Shown here: piece by piece, positions 1 to 6,595 of the stretch
Position numbering within the stretch: the stretch's first letter is position 1
Layout: each line of letters starts with the position of its first letter
NCBI GenBank assembly: GCA_900768735.1
Contig: CAAGDZ010000254.1
Location: forward strand, 1 to 15,029
DNA: 15,029 nt
Reading direction: 5' to 3'
DNA from: Oscillospiraceae bacterium
Lineage (GTDB): Bacteria > Bacillota > Clostridia > Oscillospirales > Ruminococcaceae
Made by a program: the position numbers and the translations under genes
The notes under the pieces: model-generated
What the model was told of the DNA's origin: nothing
Seen by the model: the letters and a program-made list of their open reading frames with translations, nothing else
Databases searched by the model: none

Positions 1-1
1 A

Positions 2-355
2 ATAATTGAGTGTCTTGCATATCCGCTTGCGGGTATATTCTCGCTGTCGGGAGAGACGCTCGACCTTTGTATTGAGGCTATGCGTATAGTATCGCTGAGC
101 TTTGTCTTTGCGGGCGCAAATATCGCGTTTCAGGGAATTTTCCAGGCGGTGGACAGCGGTATGCCGTCGCTTATCGTGTCGGTGTGCAGACAGCTTTTAT
201 TTGTACTGCCCGTCGCATGGGGCTTTGCTATGCTTGTAAACGGCGGCGTCGCCGGCACATGGATATTATGGACTACATTCATCATAGCCGAGGGTGTGTC
301 GGCGCTGATTTCGGTACTGTTCATGGTAAGAATATACAAGAAGAAAATCACATAA
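2..355 (+). CDS. MATE-family multidrug/Na+ exporter, C-terminal fragment
   Basis: An open frame runs in from the left edge (frame 2) to a TAA at 353-355, giving the last 117 residues of a longer protein; the start lies outside the window. The visible part has the pattern of the C-terminal bundle of MATE exporters: an amphipathic loop (EAMRIVSLSF), then a helix containing GANIAFQGIFQAVDSGMPSL, then three hydrophobic helices (around LIVSVCRQLLFVLPVAWGF, GGVAGTWILWTTFIIAEGV and ALISVLFMVRI) and a short basic tail YKKKIT. MATE proteins are 12-helix antiporters that export cationic drugs or metabolites using Na+ or H+ gradients; the substrate cannot be read here. No terminator hairpin is visible after the stop, and a new promoter starts 28 bases downstream. 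I am fairly sure of the family from the FQxxDSG-type segment and helix layout. Confidence 0.85.
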   Translation: MIECLAYPLAGIFSLSGETLDLCIEAMRIVSLSFVFAGANIAFQGIFQAVDSGMPSLIVSVCRQLLFVLPVAWGFAMLVNGGVAGTWILWTTFIIAEGVSALISVLFMVRIYKKKIT

Positions 356-382
356 AAATAGGAGAAAAAGCGGCAAAACCCC

Positions 383-411
383 TTGCATTTTCATGTAAAG
401 CGTGCTATAAT
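383..411 (+). promoter_or_regulatory. Sigma-A promoter for queT leader and gene
   Basis: -35 TTGCAT (383-388), 17-base spacer, -10 TATAAT (406-411). Transcription should start near 416-418, just before base 420 where a long-range RNA helix begins, leaving an untranslated leader of about 235 bases before queT. Confidence 0.8.
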
Positions 412-415
412 TCTT

Positions 416-644
416 AATCGGTCACCTCTAAAAATCTCCGCTATTTCTCTGCGGCACATATTCATCCGTCATATTGCCCGGAATTTTCTTGAAATACATC
501 CGGTATTCCTGCAAAATTTTGAACAATCTGCCGAATAAATCTGTACCACATAAAAACAGCACAGGTTTTCAGAGGAGACCAATCGTGAGTTCGCAAAATC
601 CTCACCTTTCCGGGAAACCGGAATAAATCAAAACTACGAAAGGA
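416..644 (+). promoter_or_regulatory. Structured leader RNA of queT, candidate riboswitch
   Basis: The leader closes on itself. Bases 420-433 pair with 566-580: ten positions with one A.A mismatch, then AAAA/TTTT past one bulged C, for 13 pairs in all. Inside, CGGCA (452-456) can pair with TGCCG (529-533), and ATTG (473-476) with CAAT (524-527); CTGT (541-544) with ACAG (556-559) forms a separate hairpin. After the closing helix come hairpin GTGAG/CTCAC (585-589/601-605, 11-nt loop) and a GAAA-tetraloop hairpin (608-623). CCTTTC (605-610) is the exact complement of the SD GAAAGG (638-643), so the SD can be either sequestered or free. A queT leader suggests control by a queuosine precursor, but the sequence does not match the preQ1 class I, II or III consensus as I know them. 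The fold is by hand, without energies or covariation. Confidence 0.55.
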
Positions 645-653
645 CAATTTAAC

Positions 654-1154
654 ATGAGAAACAAGAAGGTCCTGTACATCACACAGGGCGCGGCTATCGC
701 CGCAATTTACGTCGTGCTGACCTACATTGTAAACCTGCTGGGTCTGGCAAACGGCGTCATTCAGGTGCGCCTGTCCGAGGCGCTGACTATTCTGCCCGCG
801 TTTACCCCCGCGGCTATCCCCGGTCTTTTTATCGGCTGTGTTATCTCAAATCTGATAAACGGTGCGGTAATATGGGACGTTATTTTCGGAAGTCTTGCGA
901 CGCTTATCGGTGCGGTATTCACCTATATGCTGAGGAATAAGAGCAAGTGGCTGTCTCCGCTCCCTCCGATAATCGCAAACACCATCGTCGTACCGCTTGT
1001 GCTTACCTACGCTTACGGAGTGCCCGACGCGCTATGGTTCTCGGCGCTGACTGTGGGCGCGGGAGAGGTTATTTCCTGCGGATTCCTCGGAATGTGCCTG
1101 TATCACGGAATTGATAATAAGTACTGCAGAAAAATGTTTGCGGTAAATCAGTAA
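654..1154 (+). CDS. queT: QueT-family transporter (ECF S component for queuosine precursor)
   Basis: The 166-residue membrane protein has the QueT (Pfam 06177) pattern throughout: a first helix ITQGAAIAAIYVVLTYIVNLL, then IQVRLSEALTILPAFTPAAIPGLFIGCVISNL, then a conserved WDVIFGSLATLIGAVFTYML segment and a WLSPLPPIIANTIVVPLVL helix, about six membrane spans. QueT proteins are the substrate-binding S components of energy-coupling-factor vitamin importers, thought to take up a queuosine precursor (preQ1, queuine or similar) used to modify tRNA wobble position 34. No T or A component genes are nearby, which fits a shared group II ECF module encoded elsewhere. Start ATG 654 follows SD GAAAGGA (638-644) by 9 bases. 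The gene has its own promoter and a long structured leader and ends at a strong hairpin, so it is probably monocistronic and regulated at translation. Length is normal for the family. Confidence 0.92.
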   Translation: MRNKKVLYITQGAAIAAIYVVLTYIVNLLGLANGVIQVRLSEALTILPAFTPAAIPGLFIGCVISNLINGAVIWDVIFGSLATLIGAVFTYMLRNKSKWLSPLPPIIANTIVVPLVLTYAYGVPDALWFSALTVGAGEVISCGFLGMCLYHGIDNKYCRKMFAVNQ

Positions 1155-1169
1155 AATGAATAAATAACA

Positions 1170-1203
1170 AAAAGGCTGTCCTGCTTTTGCGGGACAGCCT
1201 TTT
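1170..1203. terminator. Bidirectional intrinsic terminator between queT and the zinc-ribbon gene
   Basis: A 15-bp stem with one G-U pair (1170-1184/1189-1203) and a TTTT loop has TTTT at its 3' end on the plus strand and a T run on the minus strand. It sits 15 bases after the queT stop and 18 bases past the stop of the convergent minus-strand gene, so it can serve both. Confidence 0.9.
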
Positions 1204-1221
1204 ACTATGTAATTAAACCGA

Positions 1222-1701
1222 TTACTTGATAATATGAATCCTGCCGATAAGGGGAAGCTCCTTAGCCTTTCCGGTAGCTGCATTTACGATACCGAGTATC
1301 ATATATACAATGCCGAAAGCCGAAAGTGCAAGACCGAGAATCGAGTTGATAATAAGTCCGACAATCGGAATAAATGCGAAAATAACCATAAGAATACCGA
1401 GAACTATGCCAAGAGCGATGTCGGCAAGGAACAGTACAAGTCCCTGATTTGCGTGGAAACGCGCAAACTTTGAGTTGGGAGCGGCAAGCAACGGGATGAG
1501 GAATAAAATTCCTATGTAGGCAAGTACGCCCATAACCTTGTTCTGCTCGATGTCGCTCGGGTCACATTCGGCTGTGATGTCAGCCGTGTTCATGAAATCC
1601 TGTGCGATGTTCTGTGCGGAAACGGCAGCAGGCTCGCCGCAGCTCGGGCAATTGTTTGCGCCTGCGGGAAGCTCCGTGCCGCATTTTTTACAAAATGCCA
1701 T
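1222..1701 (-). CDS. Zinc-ribbon protein with DUF4870-like membrane domain
   Basis: 159 residues. The N-terminus is a short zinc ribbon, with CxxC at C4/C7 and C18/C21 (FCKKCGTE...CPSCGE). A polar linker (about 24-54) follows, then a hydrophobic domain of three spans: roughly 56-74, 87-113 and 115-139. The segment FARFHANQGLVLFLADIALG is typical of DUF4870/Tic20-like small membrane proteins. The function of these proteins is not established; the ribbon would face the cytoplasm. I chose ATG 1701 over the upstream in-frame start at 1734 because AGGAGG (1710-1715) lies 8 bases before it and would otherwise be inside the coding region. The gene has its own consensus promoter about 120 bases upstream and a leader carrying two dyads. 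It faces queT tail to tail and shares its terminator. Confidence 0.85.
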   Translation of the reverse strand: MAFCKKCGTELPAGANNCPSCGEPAAVSAQNIAQDFMNTADITAECDPSDIEQNKVMGVLAYIGILFLIPLLAAPNSKFARFHANQGLVLFLADIALGIVLGILMVIFAFIPIVGLIINSILGLALSAFGIVYMILGIVNAATGKAKELPLIGRIHIIK

Positions 1702-1757
1702 AATGATAACCTCCTGAAAAGAGCTGTATATCACGGTAGCATAACAGCATCTTTCCC

Positions 1758-1777
1758 CGTGAAAAGCTCATGCTTTT
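1758..1777 (+). repeat. Short dyad repeat, copy A
   Basis: CGTGAAAAGCTCATGCTTTT. It matches the consensus CATGAAWGCTCATGCTTT shared with copies at 1876-1895 and 3341-3360. It lies in the 5' leader of the zinc-ribbon gene and contains the inner palindrome AAAAGC-TCAT-GCTTTT. Confidence 0.5.
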
Positions 1778-1782
1778 ATTTT

Positions 1783-1811
1783 TTAGGGCGCGTATAATGC
1801 GCTTACCCTAA
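1783..1811. promoter_or_regulatory. Dyad just downstream of the zinc-ribbon gene promoter
   Basis: An imperfect inverted repeat, TTAGG (1783-1787) with CCTAA (1807-1811) and inner GCGC (1788-1791) with GCGC (1799-1802), begins about 5 bases after the expected start of the minus-strand transcript. It could be an operator or the first hairpin of the leader. It is not followed by a convincing T run for a terminator. Confidence 0.35.
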
Positions 1812-1822
1812 TTTCATTGTAT

Positions 1823-1851
1823 ATTATAGTACAATTTTAGCACGTTGTCAA
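1823..1851 (-). promoter_or_regulatory. Sigma-A promoter for the zinc-ribbon gene
   Basis: On the minus strand, -35 TTGACA (1851-1846), 17-base spacer, -10 TATAAT (1828-1823): a perfect consensus. Transcription should start near 1816, giving a leader of about 115 bases. The gene-free stretch 1702-2059 otherwise holds only the dyads, the 20-bp repeat copies and a possible small ORF. Confidence 0.85.
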
Positions 1852-1875
1852 TCTGTTACTGTAAAAAAAGCGGAT

Positions 1876-1895
1876 AAAGCATGAGCATTCATGGT
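1876..1895 (-). repeat. Short dyad repeat, copy B
   Basis: On the plus strand AAAGCATGAGCATTCATGGT; it differs from copy C by one base over 20. CATGA and TCATG arms flank a 4-base centre. It lies about 25 bases upstream of the -35 box of the zinc-ribbon promoter. Confidence 0.5.
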
Positions 1896-2015
1896 TTAAT
1901 TCCGGAGCGCCTACCTATATGTGGAAATAATAAGCTGCTTTTTATATTTGTTAATTTGCGGGCTTATTGCGATAAAGATTGCAAAATGAGGTGCAATCAC
2001 GGAGGTGTGCCAATT

Positions 2016-2063
2016 ATGATACCGGAATTATTAGCACTTCTATCCCTGTCATGCAATGATTAA
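2016..2063 (+). CDS. Possible 15-residue peptide (MIPELLALLSLSCND)
   Basis: ATG 2016 is preceded by a strong SD GGAGGT (2001-2006) at a 9-base distance, and the frame ends at TAA 2061-2063, overlapping the stop of the convergent peptidase gene. The peptide is short and hydrophobic with one Cys. I see no clear plus-strand promoter and no downstream gene for it to regulate, so it may be chance. A weak hairpin, GATTGC/GCAATC (1977-1998), lies just before the SD. Confidence 0.22.
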   Translation: MIPELLALLSLSCND

Positions 2064-3283
2064 GTACGGTATTTGATATGTGGATTGGAAAAGTGTTCGT
2101 CCTCGGTAGAAATTGCTTCGTTCTCGGAATAATCAGCCCACATATCCGTCACATTCCCCTCGCCGCCATGCTCTGCAAAAACCTCGTCCATAAGCATCAC
2201 ATACGAATAATCCCCGCAGGTCGCAATTTCTTCATACCTTTCATATTTCTCAATCACTATTCCGTTTTTATACGCCTCGGCTATGTAAATATTCCGCTCG
2301 TCAAGTCCTGTGATAAGTGCGATATGCCCGTCACAGCCTATCATGTCGCCGACCTTTACTTTGCCGCTTCGCATAAGCTCCTCGGTAAGCCACATCCGCT
2401 CGCCGTAGTCGCATAGCTCCCAGTCGTACTCGGGATAATCTCCCGCACCGACGTCGCCGAGCGGCACACCGCCGTTTAAAAAGCACCACGAAACAAAGCC
2501 GGAGCAGTCCATGCCGTTGGGGTACTTTTCGCCAGTGACAAATTCGTCTTTGTCTGTGCGGTTTGTAAGCGGCTCACCCCATATTGCGGGGCCAAAGCGT
2601 ATCTTTGTTTTGTCAAGCACCTCAAATTTGCTGTGCGTCAGATACAGTCCCTTGTGATAAAATCTGCCCTCACCGTCGCAGACGGGTCGGTCGGGGTTTG
2701 CATCAAGCCTGCCGTTTTCGTAAAAATAGGGTATCTTGTACCTAAATTCAAGCGGTATAAAGCGCGCCGCCGCAACAACTCCTGCGCGCGTGCCGTAGCC
2801 AGCGGTATTTATACGGCTTTCGAGAATGTCATCTATCAGCTTTGCCTGCTCCTCGGTATATATTCCGGCGGGGTAAAGCGGTTTTTCATTTGAAAGCTGA
2901 GGTGCGCGGAGCAAATCGGTGACGGTTATTTCAAATTCGTCCTTTGCACCGTTAGACGCAGTCGCGGTTATGACGGCTTTTCCTGCGGCAAGCGCGGTGA
3001 CCTCGCCGTCTTTTACGGCAACTGTATTTGTGTCTGAGCTTTCCCATGTTATCACATTGTTATGCTCTCCGGCTGTGTCAGGCTCGGCGGTGAGGCTTAA
3101 TTTCATGCCGACGCTCATATACCGGTCGGCGGGATTTATAACAACGGATTTTATTGTGCCTGACGGCGGTTCGCCTTCTGCACCGTCTGTGATGATGTTT
3201 ATGCCTTGCGAGTTTGCGCAGGCGGTTGCAGATAAAAGCAACAAGGCGGTGATAAAAGCCGACTGTGCTGTTTTGGACTTCAT
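2060..3283 (-). CDS. Secreted BIG2-domain NlpC/P60-like cysteine peptidase, possible lipoprotein
   Basis: 407 residues. The N-terminus is a signal peptide (KSKTAQ, hydrophobic 9-19) ending in SATAC22, a weak lipobox, so the protein may be lipid-anchored or simply released. Residues about 43-122 form a bacterial Ig-like BIG2 domain (KSVVINPADRYMSVGMKLSL...ITWESSDTNTVAVKDGEVTALAAGKAVITATA). After a linker, RAGVVAAARFIPLEFRYKIPYFYENGR (166-192) leads into a papain-like NlpC/P60-type domain with Cys260 in MDCSGFVSW, His320 in CDGHIALITG and Glu336 as a candidate third residue. Such enzymes cut peptidoglycan stem peptides; the BIG2 domain probably aids wall placement. ATG 3283 follows AGGAGA by 8 bases. 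It has its own promoter (3417-3445) and is not clearly in an operon with the sigma/anti-sigma pair upstream. Substrate is unknown. Confidence 0.8.
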   Translation of the reverse strand: MKSKTAQSAFITALLLLSATACANSQGINIITDGAEGEPPSGTIKSVVINPADRYMSVGMKLSLTAEPDTAGEHNNVITWESSDTNTVAVKDGEVTALAAGKAVITATASNGAKDEFEITVTDLLRAPQLSNEKPLYPAGIYTEEQAKLIDDILESRINTAGYGTRAGVVAAARFIPLEFRYKIPYFYENGRLDANPDRPVCDGEGRFYHKGLYLTHSKFEVLDKTKIRFGPAIWGEPLTNRTDKDEFVTGEKYPNGMDCSGFVSWCFLNGGVPLGDVGAGDYPEYDWELCDYGERMWLTEELMRSGKVKVGDMIGCDGHIALITGLDERNIYIAEAYKNGIVIEKYERYEEIATCGDYSYVMLMDEVFAEHGGEGNVTDMWADYSENEAISTEDEHFSNPHIKYRT

Positions 3284-3340
3284 GATACAACTCTCCTAAG
3301 GAATCTTGAAAAAAATCAACTAACAGGTTGCTGCTGCGAA

Positions 3341-3360
3341 AAAGCATGAGCTTTCATGGT
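3341..3360 (-). repeat. Short dyad repeat, copy C
   Basis: On the plus strand AAAGCATGAGCTTTCATGGT, nearly identical to copy B. It lies in the predicted 5' leader of the peptidase gene. On the minus strand the hairpin is followed by CTTTTTCG, which resembles a weak terminator, but the 5-bp stem is too short to assert this. Confidence 0.5.
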
Positions 3361-3416
3361 ATTCGATTTTGTAAAGCCGATGCCGGATGTGAAGCGGTGG
3401 AGATAAGCACGATTAT

Positions 3417-3445
3417 TTTATACAGCTTACGGAGTTTTCTGTCAG
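3417..3445 (-). promoter_or_regulatory. Sigma-A promoter for the peptidase gene
   Basis: On the minus strand, -35 CTGACA (3445-3440), 17-base spacer, -10 TATAAA (3422-3417). It lies in the 178-base gap after the large membrane protein gene and gives a leader of about 125 bases. Confidence 0.65.
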
Positions 3446-3461
3446 ATGCGTATTCCGCAGG

Positions 3462-6080
3462 CTAATTCGTTTTTATGCTGAACTGATATTCGACCGGTTT
3501 ATTGTCGGCTGTAAGCAGATATACATCTAAGGTGTCCGACGGTTCTGTGTTTTCATCATAATACTCAACCGCGACATATCCCGTATGGAACCACACCTCG
3601 TAGTCACAGGCATAATATACCTTTCCGTTTTCATCGGTATTCAGCAATTCATAACGCTTGTTGTATTTTTCAAATACATAGCTTTCGTCCTTTGTCGCTC
3701 CGCTCAGCTTATATAAGTCAATATCATCAAGATAGTAAAAAAGCACGGTTTTATTTGCCGCCGGTTTTCCTGCCGAATCGGTCAGCGTAAAATTCATATC
3801 CTTGGAGGAAACATCACTGCGGTTGCTTAAATCATTGTCGCTTACTATTATTTCGCATTGTCCGTCAGGAATAAGGTCCTTGCGCACACACAGCTTGCCG
3901 TAATCTTTTGAGCCCGATGAAATTATCTTTACCTGCTTAAAAATGAAATAATCGTTAAACTCATCACCGGTGAATACTCTGCCGTTGACGCATATACGCC
4001 GTGTTATGCCGTAATTATCCACGCCGGTTTTGAGCTGATACAGATACACCAGATATTCTCCCGATTTTTCACGGGATATTTCTTGTGATTTGCACTCTAT
4101 AACATAGTCGCAATCCACCGGCAGATATTCATAGCCGTTGTATGTGACCGTCTGCGCTGCAAGCTCTCTTTGCGTGTCGGTATAAAGGTCGGTATCATCC
4201 GGCACGCATGGCACGCATTTTATTCTGTCCGCCGCAATATCCGCTTTTCCTAAATCCACGTTTATAACGCTGCCCTGACTGCTGCTGTCGATTTTTATAA
4301 GCGGAAAGCCGTCCTCGCAGGTCGGAGAGAATACCACATCGGTTATCACATAATATCCGTACTCCAGACTGTTAAATATCTTTATACCGTCGCTTTCGGT
4401 AGAAAATGACGGCTGCGTGCTGAGCTCTCTTTCACTAAGCTCCATAGTACCAGTGCCGTTTGCAAAGCTGTCGTCAACCTTGATTATATAAAGCAGACCT
4501 CTGTTTATCTGAGCCTCAGTGCCCGACAGCTTTAAGGTTACACTTGCCGCTTCGGTTGCTTCAGGCTTGATTTTGATAGTTCCTGTGGCAGAGCCATCGC
4601 CGCTGGCGTTTTCTCTTGCCAGAAATTCCAGACTTGTGAAAGTAACCGTCGCGCTTGTGAAAAGAGAATCCTCTGACAGCTTTATATCATTATTGTCATC
4701 AACGGTTCCGACCTTTATCGGGTGAGGGCATATTTCCCACAGCTCGTTTATGTCTGTCGGCTTTGTATCTCTGTCGATACCCTCGCATTTTATCGGCAAA
4801 AATCCGAGTGTGTCTGTCAGACTGTCTTTATACGGGAAGAACAGTATTTCGCCCGGCTCATGCAGATTGTACATTTCTTCACAAACGCAGTATATTCCGT
4901 CAAGAGTGATTTCACCCTCTACGCGTACATAGTTTTCCCACGGCTTTATAACCGCGCCGGGTACATCAATGTACTTACGTCCCTCGCTGTCGGTTTCAAC
5001 AGTACCGTCAAACAGACAATGCGCTTCGGTAACGGTGGCTTTTCCGTCGGCGGTCGTGTCGCCGACTGCGACAGCGGCAGGCGTGTCGTCTTTTGCAGAC
5101 AGACACATCGCCTTGTTTTCAAGCGACTTAAGCCCGCTGTTGGTGAAGAATTTTACCTCGGATATGTCCACATCTACGGCATTGGCAAAGCGCACGTATT
5201 CGGCGCTTGCTTCAGCCTCATTTACGGTCAGCACGCTGATAGACATATTTTCAAGGTCTATTGTATATTCGGTACGCATTTCTGTGTCAACGATGGTATT
5301 AAAATCCGCCGCTTCAAGCTTTGACGGACAAACATAATATATGATGTAGTTGTTTCCTGTCTCAATTCTGCAAAGCTCACCGTTCAATACACCATAAAAG
5401 CTGCAGTATTGATTAGAGCCGTCCGGACTTAATGCAACCGCAAGTACGGGTGACTTATCGTTTCCGAGCTCGCTCATGGAAAACGCCTTGATGGTGTCCG
5501 ACGGATTATTCCTGTTGAAATACATGAAAGGACTTCCGTCGCTCGGTGCGTCAAGCGGCTCGCCTATTACCTCGCCGTCTTTGAGCATATATACCTTTGC
5601 GTCGCTTACGGTATATAAATCCTTGTTTCTTATAGCGACCTTTCCCACCAGTATAAAGGTATATCCGTCGCACTCGGCATCGGCTATTCTTGCATATTCC
5701 TTCTGCGCGTTAAAATATGTTTCGGTGACGTCGGGCAAATCAAGCTCTTCAAGAGTTTTCAGTTCTGTCACCGGCACTGTTATACCCGATGCGTCTGCGG
5801 AGCTGTCTGCGCTCTCGCCGCTTGTTTCCTGATTGCTCTGATTGCTGCTTATCGGCGTTACATCTATAGGTCCGCCGAGGGTGCCGGGAGCGGCAAACAG
5901 CATCGCGAGCGCAACGCCGCCTACAATCAGCGGAACAGACGCCGCTATAGCGCCGTACTGTATGATTGCTTTCTTCATCGGCTTTTTCTTGCTTGCCGCA
6001 CAGCTCTCGGATATGCGCAGGAAAAGCGCGTCCTTCTGCTGCTTTGTCAGGTTGATTTTATCCATACTGTCTTTAATCAT
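3462..6080 (-). CDS. Giant single-pass membrane protein, probable anti-sigma/sensor partner of the ECF sigma
   Basis: 872 residues. About 37 basic residues lie inside (MDKINLTKQQKDALFLRISESC...KKKPMKK), followed by one membrane span at about 39-64. A Ser/Gln/Asp-rich linker (78-99) leads to a roughly 770-residue outer part rich in beta-type sequence, Tyr and scattered Cys. Residues about 760-855 (MNFTLTDSAGKPAANKTVLFYY...TDENGKV...DTLDVYLL) look like an Ig-like domain. No enzyme motif and no zinc anti-sigma HxxxCxxC motif is visible. The start ATG 6080 overlaps the sigma factor stop by 8 bases (6073-6080) and has an SD AAGGAAGGA, so the two are translationally coupled. That layout is standard for ECF sigma and its membrane anti-sigma. 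The cytoplasmic part would hold the sigma and the outer part would sense an envelope signal; this role is inferred from position and topology only. At 872 residues it is much longer than typical anti-sigma proteins. Confidence 0.7.
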   Translation of the reverse strand: MIKDSMDKINLTKQQKDALFLRISESCAASKKKPMKKAIIQYGAIAASVPLIVGGVALAMLFAAPGTLGGPIDVTPISSNQSNQETSGESADSSADASGITVPVTELKTLEELDLPDVTETYFNAQKEYARIADAECDGYTFILVGKVAIRNKDLYTVSDAKVYMLKDGEVIGEPLDAPSDGSPFMYFNRNNPSDTIKAFSMSELGNDKSPVLAVALSPDGSNQYCSFYGVLNGELCRIETGNNYIIYYVCPSKLEAADFNTIVDTEMRTEYTIDLENMSISVLTVNEAEASAEYVRFANAVDVDISEVKFFTNSGLKSLENKAMCLSAKDDTPAAVAVGDTTADGKATVTEAHCLFDGTVETDSEGRKYIDVPGAVIKPWENYVRVEGEITLDGIYCVCEEMYNLHEPGEILFFPYKDSLTDTLGFLPIKCEGIDRDTKPTDINELWEICPHPIKVGTVDDNNDIKLSEDSLFTSATVTFTSLEFLARENASGDGSATGTIKIKPEATEAASVTLKLSGTEAQINRGLLYIIKVDDSFANGTGTMELSERELSTQPSFSTESDGIKIFNSLEYGYYVITDVVFSPTCEDGFPLIKIDSSSQGSVINVDLGKADIAADRIKCVPCVPDDTDLYTDTQRELAAQTVTYNGYEYLPVDCDYVIECKSQEISREKSGEYLVYLYQLKTGVDNYGITRRICVNGRVFTGDEFNDYFIFKQVKIISSGSKDYGKLCVRKDLIPDGQCEIIVSDNDLSNRSDVSSKDMNFTLTDSAGKPAANKTVLFYYLDDIDLYKLSGATKDESYVFEKYNKRYELLNTDENGKVYYACDYEVWFHTGYVAVEYYDENTEPSDTLDVYLLTADNKPVEYQFSIKTN

Positions 6081-6564
6081 TGCTGTCCTTCCTTTCTGCG
6101 CCGTCGTCCAGAATTTCCTTCAGGAGCTCACGCGCCTTTTGCAGTCTGTTTCGTACCGTCGAGTCGGGTATGCCGAGCATTTTTCCTATCTCTGCGCTCG
6201 TATAGCCGTCGTAATAGTGAAGATACACCGGAAGCTTGAGCTTTTCGGGCAGAGAGCAAAGCGTTATCAGCGTTTCGTCCGTGCTGTCCTCGCTCTTTAT
6301 TTCCAGCACCGATATGTCCTCCGCCTTTCTGCTCCAGTGCGACAGCATATTTTTGCATACGTTGGAGCATACCCGTATAAGCCACGCCTTTTCGTGTTCC
6401 TCGCTTTCAAACGCCTTTCCGCTTTCAAACAGCTTTAAGAATGTGTTATGTACGGCGTCCTCGGCGTCGGTTGGATTTTTCAGATACATATAGCAGACGC
6501 GGTAGACAGTGTCGACATTCCGCTCGTATATTTCTCTGAAAACTGCGGTTGAGTTATATATCAT
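6073..6564 (-). CDS. ECF (group IV) RNA polymerase sigma factor
   Basis: 163 residues, normal for the family. Region 2 spans about 8-75 (FREIYERNVDTVYRVCYMYL, then the DAEDAVHNTFLKLF core, then EKAWLIRVCSNVCKNML). Region 4 spans about 104-152 (LPEKLKLPVYLHYYDGYTSAEIGKMLGIPDSTVRNRLQKARELLKEIL), with its helix-turn-helix at 122-143. There is no region 1 or 3. It recruits RNA polymerase to a dedicated set of promoters, typically upon release from the membrane anti-sigma encoded immediately downstream. ATG 6564 has a G-rich SD (GGGGGT) 8 bases before it. Targets cannot be read here, though such operons are often self-activated. The family call is secure. Confidence 0.93.
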   Translation of the reverse strand: MIYNSTAVFREIYERNVDTVYRVCYMYLKNPTDAEDAVHNTFLKLFESGKAFESEEHEKAWLIRVCSNVCKNMLSHWSRKAEDISVLEIKSEDSTDETLITLCSLPEKLKLPVYLHYYDGYTSAEIGKMLGIPDSTVRNRLQKARELLKEILDDGAERKDSND

Positions 6565-6595
6565 AATTTATACCCCCGTATTTCCCTTTCTATAT

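Noticed and set aside
608..623. GAAA-tetraloop hairpin before queT as a terminator
   Set aside because: It is followed by TAAATCAAAAC, with no T run.
416..644. Assignment of the queT leader to preQ1 class I, II or III
   Set aside because: I tried to match hairpin 585-605 plus tail to the short pseudoknot consensus sequences; the A-rich tail of class I does not follow the hairpin and the loops do not align. Left unassigned.
1977..1998. Hairpin GATTGC/GCAATC as terminator of the peptidase gene
   Set aside because: Only 6 bp with a 10-base loop and a poor T tract (TTTATC on the minus strand); too weak to call.
4722..5324. 200-codon open frame on the plus strand inside the large membrane protein gene
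   Set aside because: It is antisense to a longer, coupled gene with SD and clear topology, and its translation has no domain pattern; a codon-bias shadow.
5842..6438. 198-codon plus-strand frame spanning the anti-sigma/sigma junction
   Set aside because: It runs antisense to the recognisable ECF sigma factor; no SD or promoter supports it.
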